From positions 2,557,001 to 2,621,000 of the forward strand of contig NC_081828.1 of assembly GCF_030867095.1 (NCBI RefSeq): a stretch of 64,000 nucleotides of DNA. The letters are read 5' to 3'. Below, one piece after another: positions 1-13,700 of the stretch (its first letter is position 1; each line of letters starts with the position of its first letter). A program made the position numbers and the translations under genes. Below the pieces are notes generated by a model. It was not told the origin of the DNA. It worked only from the letters and a program-made list of their open reading frames with translations, and made no database searches. The DNA comes from Alligator mississippiensis. Lineage: Eukaryota; Chordata; Crocodylia; Alligatoridae.

Positions 1-1815
1 AGGACGCGGGCTGATTTTTGCACAGGGACAGAAACGTTCCTTTCAGACAGTTTGGTTTGGTTTTAGACTTTTTAAATGTTTGGTTTTCAAGTTTTTATGC
101 TGAGGGCCGGAGCCCCTGCCTGGCCCTGGCCCTCTGCTCGCCGCTCGCTGCGTCCTAAATACCCCGGCGCTCCCCCGAGAGGCATTTTCCGGTTTGGTTT
201 TTAGCCCCATGGCTGTGTCGAGGTTTTTACTGCCCATCTCTGGCAAGGACTCACCGGTGCTCCCTGGCAGTGGCTGCCCTGGGCCAGAGGGCAGACGGCT
301 CGAGCCCAAGGAGCTCCTGGGTTTCCACATCGACACCGGGAACCAGAGTCAGGCAGCAGGTCGGCTCCCGCCTGCTTTGTGCTGTTCGTGCACCTCTCGT
401 TCCCATTCTGGCTTAGCAGCACGGTCAGCCCAGAGAAGCTGGCAAAGCACAACACCTCCACCCGCCGTGCCACCTGGAGAAGCGTGCCGCCTGCTTGCAG
501 GGGTACCAGACTGTCACACTGGATGGCCGCAGAGCTGTGGCAGCAGCAGTGGCTCCTTGGCGGGGCCGAGTGCCTCCAGCCCTGCTGCTCTTCCCCCTGG
601 AGCAGCACAAACGTAGCCCCCCGCCTTGCAGGCTGTGGGTAGATGCCCTTGCCCGTTTCCTGCCCCTGCTGCCCTTCCCTGAGTGCCTGAGTTCAGAGGT
701 CAGTTTGTGCCTACTAGTGGTGCTGGACCCTCTCGGCAGGGGGAGACTGGCCTGCCCGATAGCTGAGAGCTCCTCTGTGCAGTCTTTCGGTAACCCTGGT
801 CCTTGCCTTGGCTGTTCGGTGCCTGTTCGTGAAAAGAGCCTTACTCCTCTCCCTTCCTCTTCCTGGGAGCTGTTGGGCTCGTCCTGCCTCCCCCACCTCC
901 ACTGCCACTAGCGTAAACGGTATCCTGTATGCTGTGCTTGAGCCGTGGCTCCTCTTCTCCAGCTCCTCCTAGCCCTCATCTGGTCCCAGGGCAGGGGCTG
1001 AACGTCACTGAGAGCTGCTGCACCTGTATAATCAAGAGGCACCAGGCTTGGGAACAGCCAGAGACCCTCTAGAGCCAGAACTTGGTGCATCCGGGCTTGG
1101 TGCGGAGCTGGGGAAGGGTGGGACTGTCAGCCCAGCTGCTCCCAGCAGAGTTTAGGCACGTGACAGCTAGACGGAGCCTGTCCACCAGTCGCATGCCCCG
1201 CTAACACCCAGCTGCCTGTCTCCACAGCTATGGTAGTGTCTGTGCTATGCTTCCAGGGCCTCTTCTCCCATCAGCAAGGCCCAAGTCTCCTCCTTGGCTT
1301 ATGTGATTATTATTTAGGCCACACAGCAGGGGAACAAGGCGGATGAGCTGGGCAGGGGGGCTGCCCCCTCTGCAGCAGGCTGGGACATTGGAAGTAGCTG
1401 GTACAAGAGCCTGCGCTGTCATTCTGGTTCTGTTGGCATTGGGTGCGGGTCTGTTAACGATAACGAGATGTTCAAAAGTAACAATGGGAGCGAGGGCATG
1501 TAGTTTGTGCTGCAGGCCCTGGGCAGGATGCACGGCCTCTCAAGGGCAGATGCTTCTGCACGGAGCAGTTTACAAACAGCAGACTTGTTTCCTGGCTTTG
1601 GGGGCAGGTGTTGCCACTGTTTGGCACAGACAGAAGCCCGTTCCTGATGGAAACAACTTTGGCGTGGCTGAGACGGCAGTAAGGGCACTGCCTGGATGTC
1701 CCCACCGCCCCACCTCAGACCTGGGGGTGGGTGGGGTGAGGAAGGGATCTCAGCAAACACCAAAGTGCAACTTTTTCTCTTCTGTATGTTGATAGTGGAT
1801 TTTTTTCTGCAATAA
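1..1815 (+). other. gene-free left edge, possibly 3' UTR of an upstream plus-strand gene
   Basis: I see no conserved coding exon here on either strand. The sequence is moderately GC-rich with scattered open frames that lack any family signature. It ends at an AATAAA-containing stretch at 1811 followed by GT-rich sequence, so it could be the tail of a long 3' UTR of a plus-strand gene lying to the left. In human, the nearest plus-strand gene on this side is TOE1, beyond TESK2, but nothing here identifies either gene. Confidence 0.25.
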
Positions 1816-1816
1816 A
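1811..1816 (+). terminator. candidate polyadenylation signal AATAAA
   Basis: AATAAA lies in a T-rich context and is followed within about 35 bases by a GT-rich stretch, as expected of a vertebrate cleavage and polyadenylation site. No coding exon upstream in the window confirms which gene would use it. Confidence 0.35.
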
Positions 1817-1937
1817 AGTTACAATTGTCAAAGGTGCTCCCCGGTGTCCTCAGAGCTGCACACCAGACACGGGATGGATAAATGGCCTCTTGCTTACAGC
1901 AAGGCAAACTACAAACATCAACCCTAGCTGAACCCAA

Positions 1938-2105
1938 ATGCTTTTACCCAGAGAGGTGGGGGAATCTCCATCCTTGGAGGTGTTTAAGCCCCGGGTAGAC
2001 AAAGCCATGTCTGGGATGATGTAGTTGGGGCTGGTCCTGCTTGGAGCAGGGGGTTGGACTAGATGAGACTCCGGAGCTCCCTTCTAACTTTCATTTTCTA
2101 GGATT
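1938..2105 (+). mobile_element. CR1 LINE 3' end
   Basis: This is a 5'-truncated CR1 retroposon. It carries the family's 3' hallmarks in order: the 'cagagaggtggGgGaatctcc' type block, the 'ggaggtgtttaag' block, 'ttggactagatga' and a closing 'ttctaggattc'. It lies in intergenic DNA on the left of the window. Confidence 0.85.
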
Positions 2106-5100
2106 CCCTGCTGCAAACTGACAGGCAAAGGAGTGAGGTGGAGCATAATAAGAGAACTTGCAAGGTGCGCAAGGCAGACACAGGTACCTAAGCATGCCTC
2201 CGAAAAACCCAGACACACCTGCTTTGAAGCAAGGAAGAATTATAATGGGAGACAAAGGGTATGGCCTTGCACGCTGCCCTCCTCACAGGGCTGCACAGTT
2301 ATTTTCTACCTGGCCATTCAGGAGGAGGCTGTCTAGGAGCCTCTGCTTCTCTCTTGTACTGGCCAGAGGTTTTGACTGTGCTCAGTAAAGGTAATAACCC
2401 CCTGCCCTGCCCGTGCATCTGTATGCAAAACACTGATGGCTTGGCTTAGCTCGGTAAGCCAGGAGCTCTAAGCTGCACCTGTCCGTTTGCTCCAGGACAG
2501 CACAAGTGCTGGCTCACACGCTGGAACTGCTTCCCCCACCAAAGTCCCGCGATGCCTGGGGGGCTGCTGTGGTTAAGGACACTGCCCTGGCGTCAGGCTG
2601 GACTGGAAAGCCCTCCCTGGGATTCTCTAGCACCAGTTCTCATCCGTGGCCTCAGGTGTGCTCGCAACTCTCGGCTTGGCTTTAACTGATCCCAGGGGAA
2701 GCCATAATTCTCTGTGCTTCTTCTTAGACCGTTAGAAGCGCTTCTTCTTGGGAAAACTCTGGGATGAAGTAGGGCTGAGCTGCCTCCACTCTGTGCCTCC
2801 TCTCTGCTTTCGCAGTATGGGACAGATGTGGGTTATGGGACTCGATTGCTGCTGGGCTGATGGATGCCCTTTCGAAGCCGCCTGGAAGTCACCACGTAGA
2901 GCTGTCCTGCGAGGAATGGCAGGCTAGGTTTCCAGGGCACAAGCATTTGCATCGCTTTTCTCAGGTGCTCTGCGTGGGTGTAGAGAGAAACACAAGTGAG
3001 ACAGGACTGAGCAGGTGGAGTCTCTAGGACAGGCCGGTGCGGGGCTGTAATTATACGCTGGGTATGTCATGTGCCAGGGAGGCATCCTTTAAACTCTGCT
3101 TGGCAGCTGTGCTTCAGGTTGATGATTATCCTGATTTTATCCATCTCTGACCATAGGCCCAAAGGATAATACTGAACAAGCCTGGTGGCTTGGGACCAGT
3201 CTGTGCTGGGAGGCTCTGATAAACCAGTGGTTTTCACCTGACTAGTACCGAGCTGTGGGGCCTCCTGCTTCAGCATCCCCCACTCCTAGCACCCGAGTGA
3301 AAAGAAAACCACCCTCAAGTACCCACAGTGCCAGGGCTGCATTTACCGTGGAGCAGTTACACACCCCAACTAGACAAAACTTTCCAACAACTGTTTGTGA
3401 GCAACATGTGCAGGCTGAACTACTTGACTCTGAGGCTTAAATCTTTGGGGAAAAGGCTCCTGCTCTGGATCCAAGAGGTAAATTTGAGGCTATGTCCAGA
3501 GCTTTTGGTGACGGCTCACTGCTGCAAGGACCTCCAGAGGATGTTCCCAATCCTAAAAAAGAGATCCTCCGCTGCAGAGGATCGTGCCCAATGCGACTTG
3601 AGCCCGAGGTAACAGCCACTGCAAACACGAGGGCTGCACGGATGGAATAAACGGGTGCCACAAATGCACCGCGTGCTTTGTGCTCCAGAGCCCGTCCTTC
3701 GCCTGAACTCGGTCCTGGCTTATGCAAGGGTTTGCCTCAATTACAGACATCAGCAACCAGCCGCCCTTGAAACCAGGCCAAACAACAAGGGGCAAGTAGC
3801 TCGGGTTGGTTACATCAGCTGTGCTGATGGTTGGAAGCAAGGCAAATCCACAGAGCCTCAGCCCTCCAAAAAGATACCGTCACTGAAGCAGTAACCACAG
3901 ACTAAGTGCCAGAGGCGGCAGCAGGGAAGCTTGCCTCCAGCTCCTGTTTGCAGCCCAGCTCTGATGTGTGCAAGAAACCATACCAGCAGGAGGTGGGGGG
4001 GATCTGCCTTGGTGACCCACCAAGCTCTGGGCCTGCCTGCCAGGCATCTAGCCAGCTTCTGGTGCCGCGACTCTCCTGGGATGAGCCATGGAGAGGTCTT
4101 CTGGGCTCAATTTCCCCCATGTGGCCAAGCAAAAAGCTTTTGATGGTGCTAAAGCAGGCATGTAGCCAATTCATGCATGTCCTTTGAACACAGCTCAAGC
4201 CTTTGATGGCCTCCTTGCGTTCAGTTTTTATGCTTTCCAACCTTGGATTTAATTATACTTCATTAGCGAGGGACAGGAACTCAATCAGATCAGTTTCATT
4301 TGAAGCCAAGTGGATAGGAAAGAAGCCTAGATAAAAGAATACGATTGCTGAGACCCCCACGGCCACCCCTGCTGCCCTCTGAGGACTCGTGTGCAGGAAA
4401 GGGGAAGCAGCAGAAGGCTGAATTGTCCCAAGATGCTTCTCGCAAAGGGCAGGTCCCTGTACCTCCAAGGAGCAGGAAAAACCTGCGCTGGATGCCAACG
4501 CTCTGCATGCCGGGCTGTCCGTCGCAGCGTCTGGCTGCAGTGTAGCTGGGACAATGTGCTATGATGCAGTGGAGGAGCCTGTGAATGAGACGGTAGACAG
4601 ACTTTTACCATCTCTTGCTACCTTTTCCTAGATCCTACAGAAATGCAGGTTCAAGAGCAACATTTTTTTTAGCCCAGCTCTCACCCAGTGTGCGCCAGGG
4701 GGTTTCCCACGGGAATGACCCAACTGATCATCACTTGCAGCTGTAGGGAATGAGAGGGTCTTCTTCCTTCCACCTTGCCAAAGAGAGCAGGAGGAGAAAG
4801 GAGGTGCTTTTCAAACCTGTGATGATGCTGGTGTCGCAGCAAGCAACCAGCTGCCAAAGCTCGAGGCTGGCTTGGAGAAGTCTGGGCTCCAGCCAGTACT
4901 GGCACTGGGCGCCGGGCTGGCCAGTCTGAGCCAGCAATTCCAGATTAGTGTGGACGGATTTGTTCTGACCCGGAGAACCCTGCAAGCTGGTTTTCATACA
5001 AGACCTGCCCTTGTGTCCTACGTTTAGGTGAGCCGCCTGTCCTTGCTGCCAAAGGAGGGAATGCCAGCTCTCGGCTCTGCAGCAAGAAAACACCAACCAC

Positions 5101-6600
5101 CCAAGGTGCAACTTCAGAATAATCAGAGCTGAGCAAAGCCCTCGGCCCTGTCCACATCGTCCTACTGGACTGCAAATCTGGCCTCCTCTGTACAGGTTGA
5201 TGTGGCAACTTTAAGAGGCCCTTATCAGCCATAACCATGGTTAAAATCTCTATGGGGGAGTCTAGCTCTGAGCTGCCCATAAGCAGCATTGCTGTCCAGG
5301 ATCCAGGCTCTTCCTGGACTCATGCATTTTAAACCATGTCCTAGGCCTGTAGTTCCCAAACCTTCGGGCCCCACAGACTCGCTGCCAACCCTCAGAAGTT
5401 TCCTGTGGACCAGCTGCAGCTTTAGCACCAAAGAGTTTCATTGACAACGCTGTAAAGATGCACAGACCTCCTGTGATTTATGGACCATGGATCACAACCT
5501 CAGGGCCACTAGTGGCCTGAGACCACAACTGGAGACCGCAGCTGGCTTGCATGACCCTGGCCCATCGGGGACTCCCTGTTTTGTGTCCAAGAGATGTGCT
5601 TGGGTAGGGAGCATCAAATACTGCTTTGCCTCCAACATGCGAGGAGCTAGCTTAATGTTTAGCCTTGCTTCACACGCAGTGATTTTCTCTCAAGGGGCAA
5701 AGGAGCCCGGAAGCCTCCCAAGCCCAGAGAGGTAACAACAGAACGGCAGTACCAATAGCTGGGAGGAGACGGACCGAAACCCTGGCTTCTGCTGCCCAGC
5801 TCCCTCTGCACTCATGGGCAGATCCAGACCCATGCCCATGGTGCCAATGAAGGAAGAGGTAAATAAGTTGCCCAGTGCATCCCAGCAGCCTAAACAGGTC
5901 TCCGTGTTACAGTCTGCTCGGGATTAAAACGCTCCTGCTGCAGCACCCACTTGCCAACACTCTTTGAACTATAATGGAACATCTGTTGAGTTAATCTCCT
6001 GCAGGGTAATTCCTCCCCCCGTATTTTAATCCTCTCCCCTTCTGAAGTGCTTTTACTCTGAAATTAGACACGCTGGTTGTGTTGCCACAGATGATTCTGG
6101 CAAGCACGGAAGTGTTCCCGTTAGCACAGGCCTTTCCCGGGAGCTGCAGGAAGGGAGAGGAGCAGCGTCAGCCCTCTTTGGCATGTGCTTAAAGCTCGCT
6201 GTTGTGTCAGAATCGCAGGCTAAATTACAGGCCTCGTCTGGAACAAGATGAGGCTCGTGGGCTCTGAACATGTCCCAGTCGGATTGAGGCTGTTAGTGCG
6301 ACTGACTCAGCGAGGAGGGTTTTGCTGTGGGCAGCTGCAACCAAACTAAATTAGTGCCACTGCCCCATTGCTGGAACATGGGGGAGTCAGTCAGCTGATC
6401 TGTGCCTCGGTTTCCCTACCTGGTAGACGAGGATAAAAGATCTCGACCACCTTTGCAAAGCACACCGAGCCGTACAATCGAAACACCACGCCCATGTACA
6501 ACCTTGTTTGTGTGTCTGGCGGCAGGGGAGGCAGGTGTCCTTCAAGAGACGGCAGGGAGTTTTAAAGGGAAACAACCTCGTACAATGTTCACACAGCCCC
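2106..6600. other. intergenic DNA left of CCDC163, no gene seen
   Basis: No exon with recognisable protein similarity and flanking splice sites was found on either strand. The stretch holds diffuse old repeat remnants: a single-ended hAT-like fragment near 5347, where sequence like 'gtagttcccaaacc' begins, and a MIR-like core near 6390. In human the TESK2 5' end lies on this side of CCDC163, but I see no TESK2 coding sequence. Confidence 0.5.
6385..6500 (+). repeat. MIR-like SINE fragment
   Basis: It contains the MIR core signature 'ctgtgcctcggtttccc' followed by a degraded 'gaggataa' block. It is old and diverged, and has no clear target-site duplication. Confidence 0.45.
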
Positions 6601-6633
6601 ACTGAAACATCTGAACCCTGACAGACAATATAC

Positions 6634-6639
6634 TTTTAT
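6634..6639 (-). terminator. CCDC163: candidate polyadenylation signal of CCDC163
   Basis: TTTATT on the plus strand reads AATAAA on the minus strand, about 970 bases beyond the CCDC163 stop codon. It is the first exact hexamer that I noticed downstream, so the 3' UTR would be roughly 1 kb and would contain a CR1 fragment. Transcript ends would be needed to confirm it. Confidence 0.4.
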
Positions 6640-7364
6640 TCCCTAGTATCTTGTTTAGCTTTAGTTTCTGGCATCCAAGATCACCAAACACAGTGCCAGG
6701 CTCCAGTCTAGGCACATCCAAGCCTCCCCGCCCAAGGGCAGGCAGGCTGCGGTAGCTCCTATTCACCGCCCCATCAGGACCCTGGCTCTCCTCCCCTGGC
6801 CACCAAGTCTTTCCAAGCAAACGCCATCCTCTCCTCCCCTCCCCTGCGTTCACTCCACAGAGAAATCAATTAAAACACCCAGATGCAAGGCAGAGATCAG
6901 AAGAACAGCAGAATTTTATAAGACACTTTTTCCCCACTGCAGCCATCTTCTCCAAAACCAAAGCAACTTTCCCCTTGCAGAAGACATGGAAACACTGTTC
7001 AACAAAGGGGCCTTCTCAGACCATTTCAGATCCCTCTGGGGAAGCCATGGCACAGCTCAGCTGCTTCTCCTTGGCTCTTAGCTGACCAAGTAGATTTGTG
7101 TCCAGCTGCTAAAGGTCTGTTGTGTTCTCTCTACTTGCAGGGCCTGGCTCCACAGACGTGCCCCAGGGTTGAAGCTAAGAAAGAGAGCCAGAAGTCCAAC
7201 CCCACACCGAGACCCCACTGCTGTCTTCTAGAGAAAGAGCATTTGAATGCATCACTGGAGGCACTGCACACCCAGTGCTATCAATGTACGCAACCTGCCT
7301 TGGCTCCTTCACAGCCCACCATGCTGGTGACTGTGCGCAGAGTCAGATGAGGAGCCTGCCCATT

Positions 7365-7565
7365 CACAGAATCATAGAAAATGGTGGTTGGCAGGGACCT
7401 CACGAGATCACATCCAGTCCAAGCCCCTGCTTAAAGCAGGACCAGCCCCAACTACATCATCCCAGCCAAGGCTGTCTACCCGGGTCTTCAAAACCTCCAA
7501 GGATGGAGATGCCACCACCTCTCTGGGTAATTCCAGGAGGCCAATTCCCGTTCCACCTTTAATTA
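7365..7565 (-). mobile_element. CR1 LINE 3' end in the CCDC163 3' UTR
   Basis: Read on the minus strand this is a CR1 tail: the plus strand starts 'cacagaatcatagaaaatgg' and continues through 'ggcagggacctcacgagatc' and 'aaaacctccaaggatggaga'. It lies about 40 bases past the CCDC163 stop codon, so it is probably transcribed as part of the 3' UTR. Confidence 0.85.
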
Positions 7566-7605
7566 TTTTCTTATTCGACAGAAGCAGGCTTTCTTTGGCT
7601 ACACG

Positions 7606-7748
7606 TTACAGGTCGCTCAGGTTAAGTTCAGGCAGACTGTCCGACAGGTCACTGCCGAGGTCCTCATCCTCATCCAGTATGCTTCCAGCCTCCTCTTGCG
7701 GCGTGCTTGCCTTCAGCTCCAGGCTCGGGGTGGAGGTATTTCTGGAAC
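7606..7748 (-). CDS. CCDC163: CCDC163 exon 11 (last), residues 333-379
   Basis: The acceptor is TGTCCCTGTAG. The exon begins with two bases completing a Gly codon and ends with TAA at 7606-7608. It encodes an acidic tail with [18 protein letters not shown], close to repeated SDL units. The CR1 fragment starts shortly after the stop. Confidence 0.88.
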
Positions 7749-10700
7749 CTACAGGGACATTGCAAAGTTAGCGATGCTCTGGACCTTGTTCCTGAGAAAC
7801 CAAGCTCAAAGCACCAAAGAGAAAGTGGCTTGAAGGAAGCTGCAGCCCCTAGTCACAGCCTCCCTGGAGCTACAGAGCGTAGGCAGAGCTGATTCTCTGC
7901 GCGTCTGTCTGCAGTCACTGATGAGCTCCAACATCAAGCGGCGCCCAGTCACCTTCTCCCAAGGCAGATAAAATGCGAGTAAACATGCCAACTATGGGGG
8001 TTTGACTAAAATTAGGTGCCACTCTAAATTAACCATGGCCCCAAGCTTCTCAGCAAACTGCCAGCGCTCTCCCTGGGTGCCCCTGCTTTCATACTAATTA
8101 GGCTTGTGGTTGCTCCTATGATATAAATATGTACTGCTAATAACATAGGATAACGAGCTTCCTGTTATAAAATGGTACATTTTGCTTCACACAGAACTTT
8201 GCTGATTAAACATTAAATTCAATCCCTGGCGTGTGCCTGGGAATGATACTGAAGAAGGGAACTTAACCCTTTGATGTGGCATGGAGAGATGGCTTAGGGA
8301 ATGTCCTAACACCAGCCTGACATGTTACAACTGTCTGCAAAGCAGTTAATTGCAGCAGCTTTGTTAATAAAGACTTAACCAGCAGGATTAGTACTTGGAA
8401 AAAACAGCAAGGCAGCTTAACATGCCTTAAACTCCCATTCATGAGAATCTTAAGCACCTTACCAAAGTAGGGCATGAATGTCCTTAAAGAGAATATTAAC
8501 CACTTTGTTCTTGGACCTGGGATTTCCCCCAAGGCTAAATATTACTGCAAACACGGGGGACTTTAATATCCCAAGAAGCAACTGTGCAGATCCAAGGAGA
8601 TAAACAGGTTGAAAGAGGAAACTTTTTGAAGCTGGTAATTCTCACCTTCTTCCTAATCTCACTGGCTGAGTGCCAGCACCAACCTCAAAGAGGAATGACA
8701 ACATTAAAATCTGATGCTTACCCCCACCAGGGGAAGTATCAGATATCACAACTGGCCTCACACCCAACCAAGTGTTACCCCGAAGCCAGACTGGGTGGGG
8801 CGGGGGGATCAAGGAACAGATGAGAACATATATACACACTGCCTCAGTCTTTGGCAAGGCAGCGCTGCTCACAGGGCAGTGTATTTTTAACCATGGCTTG
8901 CGTACTTTGATATTTTTTTCCTCATCAAAGCAAGCAGCAGAAAGTGCCTTGGTCCAGGGGCCAGCCAAGTGCAGTTTCACAGCACAGACCACAAGCAGGG
9001 TTCATCTTTAACACACAGCTAGGACAGACCAGCCACCTCCATGCAGAGAGGCTCCCCCTGACATCATGGTGCATGCAGGGAAACATCATCTCAGGGCTGC
9101 TACTCAACAGCACGGATGCAAGAGGTTGATGGTTGGCTCTGTCTCATGCGCGAGACTTCTTTTTGACACAACACCTTTGATCAAGCCTAACAGCCCGCAG
9201 ACAAAGAAACTCAAGGGCACGTCTACCTTATAGAGGTCCTGATGCAATAGGTGTGCGGGCAAAGCCACGGTGGCACAGGGAATGTGGCCAGCAAAAGGGA
9301 GTTTTCTGCTGGTGTAGCTGCATGATCTCCTCAAACTGCTGTGTCCAGACTACAGCAGCATTTCTCAACCCATGGGTCGTGACCCAAAATGGGTCACAAG
9401 AATATAGGAAAGCATGAACAAGCTTTAAAAATAGATCAACAAACTTTAAAGGAAAAAAATCTGAGAAATGGTGGCTTTTCCCTTGCAGGCTGGCAGAGTT
9501 CCAGCCTGTGAGGGGCTGCTTGGGCCCCCCCCACCCAACATACCCCCTGCCCCACGCACTAGGGGGCTGGGGCCTGGGGGCACTGGCCATTGATGTTTAC
9601 AAATGGGTCCTGGTACAAAAGGTTGACTGGACTAGAGTGTTTTCCAACGTAGCTGCATCAGCTAGGGGGTGTGATCTCCTCCCCACCTCTAGCTACCTAG
9701 GGTAAACCTTTGTTGTGTAGGTCAGACTCAGATTTGCTCTCCTGGCCCTGTTAGTGAGTGTAGAGCTGGGATTAGAACCCAGAAGTCCCAAATCTATTAG
9801 TTCCCTGATGACTGAAGCATGCTGCCCCCTATATTTGGGTGTCAAATACCTACCAACCAGTCCTGGCACCGCTTTGGGGCTCTGATCAAATCGTTAGTGA
9901 CCTCAGTTTAGGCTTCACTAAGACACTGGAAGGGAAAGGAAGCCGGACGCGTACAGGGAGGTCCTCAGGCATTGGATATTCACAACCCACTGAAAATATT
10001 GTGATCTTCAAATACCAAGGAATTTTATAGCAGCCACGCTATGCTTACCTTCTGGCTCCTTGATCTCTGTGGTGCTGGAGAGCTCATCGGAGCTGACGTC
10101 TGTGAGACTGAGCTCAGAGGTGGAATCATCAATCACGGAGGAAGTAAACATCTCCTCTCTCAGCGAGTCCTTGATTCTCTCTAGGGGAAATGCACCGAGA
10201 AGCAGGATAAGCTGAAAGCTGAGTCAATGATTGAAGGCCAAGGTCTAATTCTCAGCTGCCTTGGATTTGTGCTATCTCTTGTACCTGGAAAAATACTCTG
10301 AACCTGTTTGAACAGTCTTTCCCTCCTACCTGGCACAGGTGGGAATGACTACACGGGCAAACAGGTCCCAAAGCACTAACCTTACATGGGAGACATATTG
10401 GGTGGAATGCCCTTGCACTGCATTTTCCCAGCCCTGACTTCCATGAATGTACAATTAACATAAACTTCCCAGGAGAAATGAAAAATCCCAGACTCCTTGG
10501 CATCCCTCCTCGCCTGATCTCCTCCCCAGTTCTGGATATATCAGGCTGCCCCTCTGGAATAGACTGAAGTGGTGACATGGCTACGACTCCAAGCCAGGAA
10601 GCTTCAAAAATCAACAAGAGGCTCCAGGAATAAATCCCCAGAGTATCAGTGATGTAAAAGCTCACACTGCTTACTTTGACGAACTCTCTTCTTTCCTGTG

Positions 10701-13700
10701 AGCTTCATAAGTGGCTTCTCCTCCAAGCACAGACTTTTCATTTGGTCTTTCAGGTCAGTGACTGTAGATCTGATGGAAACAAACACTGATCAGCTTCAAG
10801 GACAGAAGCATAATTCATTTTGGGGGGCGATTCTAAGAGGGATTTTGGGAAACTCGTGGTTTACAGCAGCGAGATGCAGGTCTGCTGAGCAACTGATATT
10901 ATGTAAGGCAGAGACAGGTCTTCTACAGAGCGGAAACAAGAATCAATATTTAACCACAAACTACAATAAAATCCCATTATTGGAGATGGCTTCCAAGTTA
11001 ATATAATGTCCTCCACAGTGGTAAGCTACAGAATGGCAGGGAAGTCTGGTTTCTGACATTAGAGGAAGATTAATCAACATGAATTTAATAACAGAGCCCT
11101 GCTGAACTCAATGCTGAGCGGGAACTATGTGTTACCTCACCAGTAATACTGGTTCTTAATGGGGGCAGGTGGGGAAAGGCATCAGAGGAAAAGGACAAAG
11201 GAGGCAAGACCCCTGGGTTATAATACCAGCTCTGTCATCTACTCACTGTGCAGCTGGGAGCGAGTCATGCCACCTCTGCATCTAAGCTACACAGCTGTGA
11301 AGTGAGAGGGTCATGCCCCCATACATTTCACAGGGGTGAGGGAAGGGAAGACTGCAAGAATTACCTCAGTATCTGAGAAGGGCTTTGTGCTCTGTGGATG
11401 CCATAATACCAGTCCTTGTCAGCATTTGTCCAAGGCCCTGCCTCACAAGAAGAGGACAGCTCTGTGCAGAGCAAATGCCATCAGACAGGACACTGCCGAG
11501 CGGTGGGAAGAGCTCCTTCCAGCAGGTGCTACGGATGCTGTCGCCAGCAGCCTGTCCTATTTCTAAGTGTGGTAGCTACGTTCTGCCTTCCTGGGCTGCT
11601 GCTGCCCCACAGTCCTGGGGATAACGTACTCTCCACTTCCTGTCCCAAACTGGCACATAATGTTACTGTTGGCTGGTAAAAGCCTGCCAAATCCATAGAT
11701 ATTTAAAAAAAAAAAGGCTTCTCTGGAACAATATTTACTAAGCCTAGCACTGCTGTACCACAAAGGACTTCAGTATTACACTGACGACGATGAATGGGGC
11801 TGCTGTGGGCAGAAGACTCCTCCGAGAAGGAGCTGTCAGGGATCGGTGACTGACAACAGAAGGATGGGCCAGCTCTTCTGTGAAACATTATCCTGTCGTG
11901 GTACTAGGGTATGTGGGAAAGAGGGTTAGAGAGAGTCCCACCACCTTCAGTTAAACCCACATCAACTCCTATACCTGGCAGATATCCCAGGACAGCTGGG
12001 ATTGGACAGAGAAGCGTACAATTAAACAGAGCTAGGCAGATGCAAGAACTGTCAAGAGAGAAACTCAGACGTCACCATCCTCCCCAGGGACCAAGCCAAA
12101 GCCCACAAGGCCCAGTGGAGCAAAGGCTGCAGACAAACGGCAGGGCCCATTCCCATCGGTGGAATGCAATGAGAGAGGAGAGGAGGGCAAGCTGGTAAAC
12201 AGCTGGAGTTTAGGCAAATCAAGTGGGCATCTCTTCTGAGAGGGGCCCTAGGCAAGAGGCAATTCCTGCCGAGATGACAGGAAACGAAGGAAGTAAAGGG
12301 GGAGCCACATGGGTTAACTCCGAGACAATAGGATCTTCCAGTGCGTCAGGGCCCAGGGAAAGTGAGCAGGCACCATTCCACAGCGCACACCCACACAGGG
12401 ACTGGGAGGCCCAGGGGAGCAGCTGTCTGATACAAAACCTTTCATTGCCAAGGCCCCAGCTCAGGGTCAGCTTAGTGTGGGAATGACAGAAGTCATTTGC
12501 ACCAGATGGCTGCTTCGTGCCTATGTGAAACAAACTGGAAGTGCTCGACCTGGCTGTCAACGTACAGGTATCCTTCTCACAAGGACACACCAACACCAGT
12601 CGCCATGTTGGACGTCTTGGCAAAGAGATCTCTAATCAAATGCAACACCTGCCCCAAGCCAAAGATCTTCTCCAGCATAGGGGACAAGCTTGAATTGCAG
12701 CAGACCATGTCCTGCCTGTTCCAGGCTTAAACAGGGGACTTGAACCTCCAGAGCTGACAACCCAGCACCTTCTGCATTAGAAAATTGAGCACTATGGTCC
12801 CACCCTGGTTAGTGTGACTGGAGAGGGATATTTTCTACCCCTAGCCTTAGTGAGTACAGTGCCAGTTCCCTTACACACTGCCTTGACATGGGACCCCAAC
12901 ACTGGAGGGGCTGCCTGAGGCTCAGATGGGAGTGCAGCCTTTGGCTTCTCTAAGACTGCAAACAAGGGGTCTCTTGGTGCTAGCTGGGATGAGAGCCCTG
13001 GGAACAATAGCTGCACTTGGACACACAGCACCAAGTGTGCCAAGGGGAGAGGAGCCACCCCACCGCCACCCATGCAATGCACACGCACACAGTGCTGCAC
13101 TTCCCATGAGACCCCCAGCAGGACACGTTCTTACTTGACGTGGCCGAGCTCCTGCTGGGTGCTCCGCGTCTCCACCTTGGCTTTATCCAAGTCATGAGAC
13201 TGAGCTCTGTAGCTGTTCATCAGATCTTCCAGCATCTGAAGAGAAGAGGGGACACCACCTCAAAGGACTCTTTAAAAATGGTCCCTGGTTCTACCCCGCA
13301 ACTCTGAGCCCAGCAGAAAACAGACATCCGACTTGCACTATGGGAGACTATGGGCCTGAAACAGCTCCAGAAAACAGAGCCATGGAGACCCACAGCTCCA
13401 TGACAAGGAGCACTCCACCCTGCCCACACAGAAGGCAGTACTTAGGGCCATTCCCTCATGGAGCGACAGGCTGCAAAATAACGGTCTCTTTCTCAGACCA
13501 GTCCTCCTTGATGCACATCAGCAACCACTCTGAAGACCTCTTGCTAGCCAGGTTTCACCCACAAACTCTGTGTTCCTCCTCCCCCAATAATAGCAGTCAA
13601 TTTGAGAACAAGCTCAGCCCCTCTTGGACAGGTTACTGTACAGAGAAGGGGTCCTACAGCAGGTGGGTTCTGAAAAATCACCAGGGCTGCTGCCTGCTGA

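Noticed and set aside
1419-1937. 172-aa minus-strand open frame near the left edge
   Set aside because: It shows no conserved motif or splice context and spans the candidate polyadenylation region of the other strand.
2106-6600. TESK2 coding exons, expected on this side from human order
   Set aside because: No kinase-like or TESK2 N-terminal peptide was found on the minus strand; it may lie beyond the window or be arranged differently.
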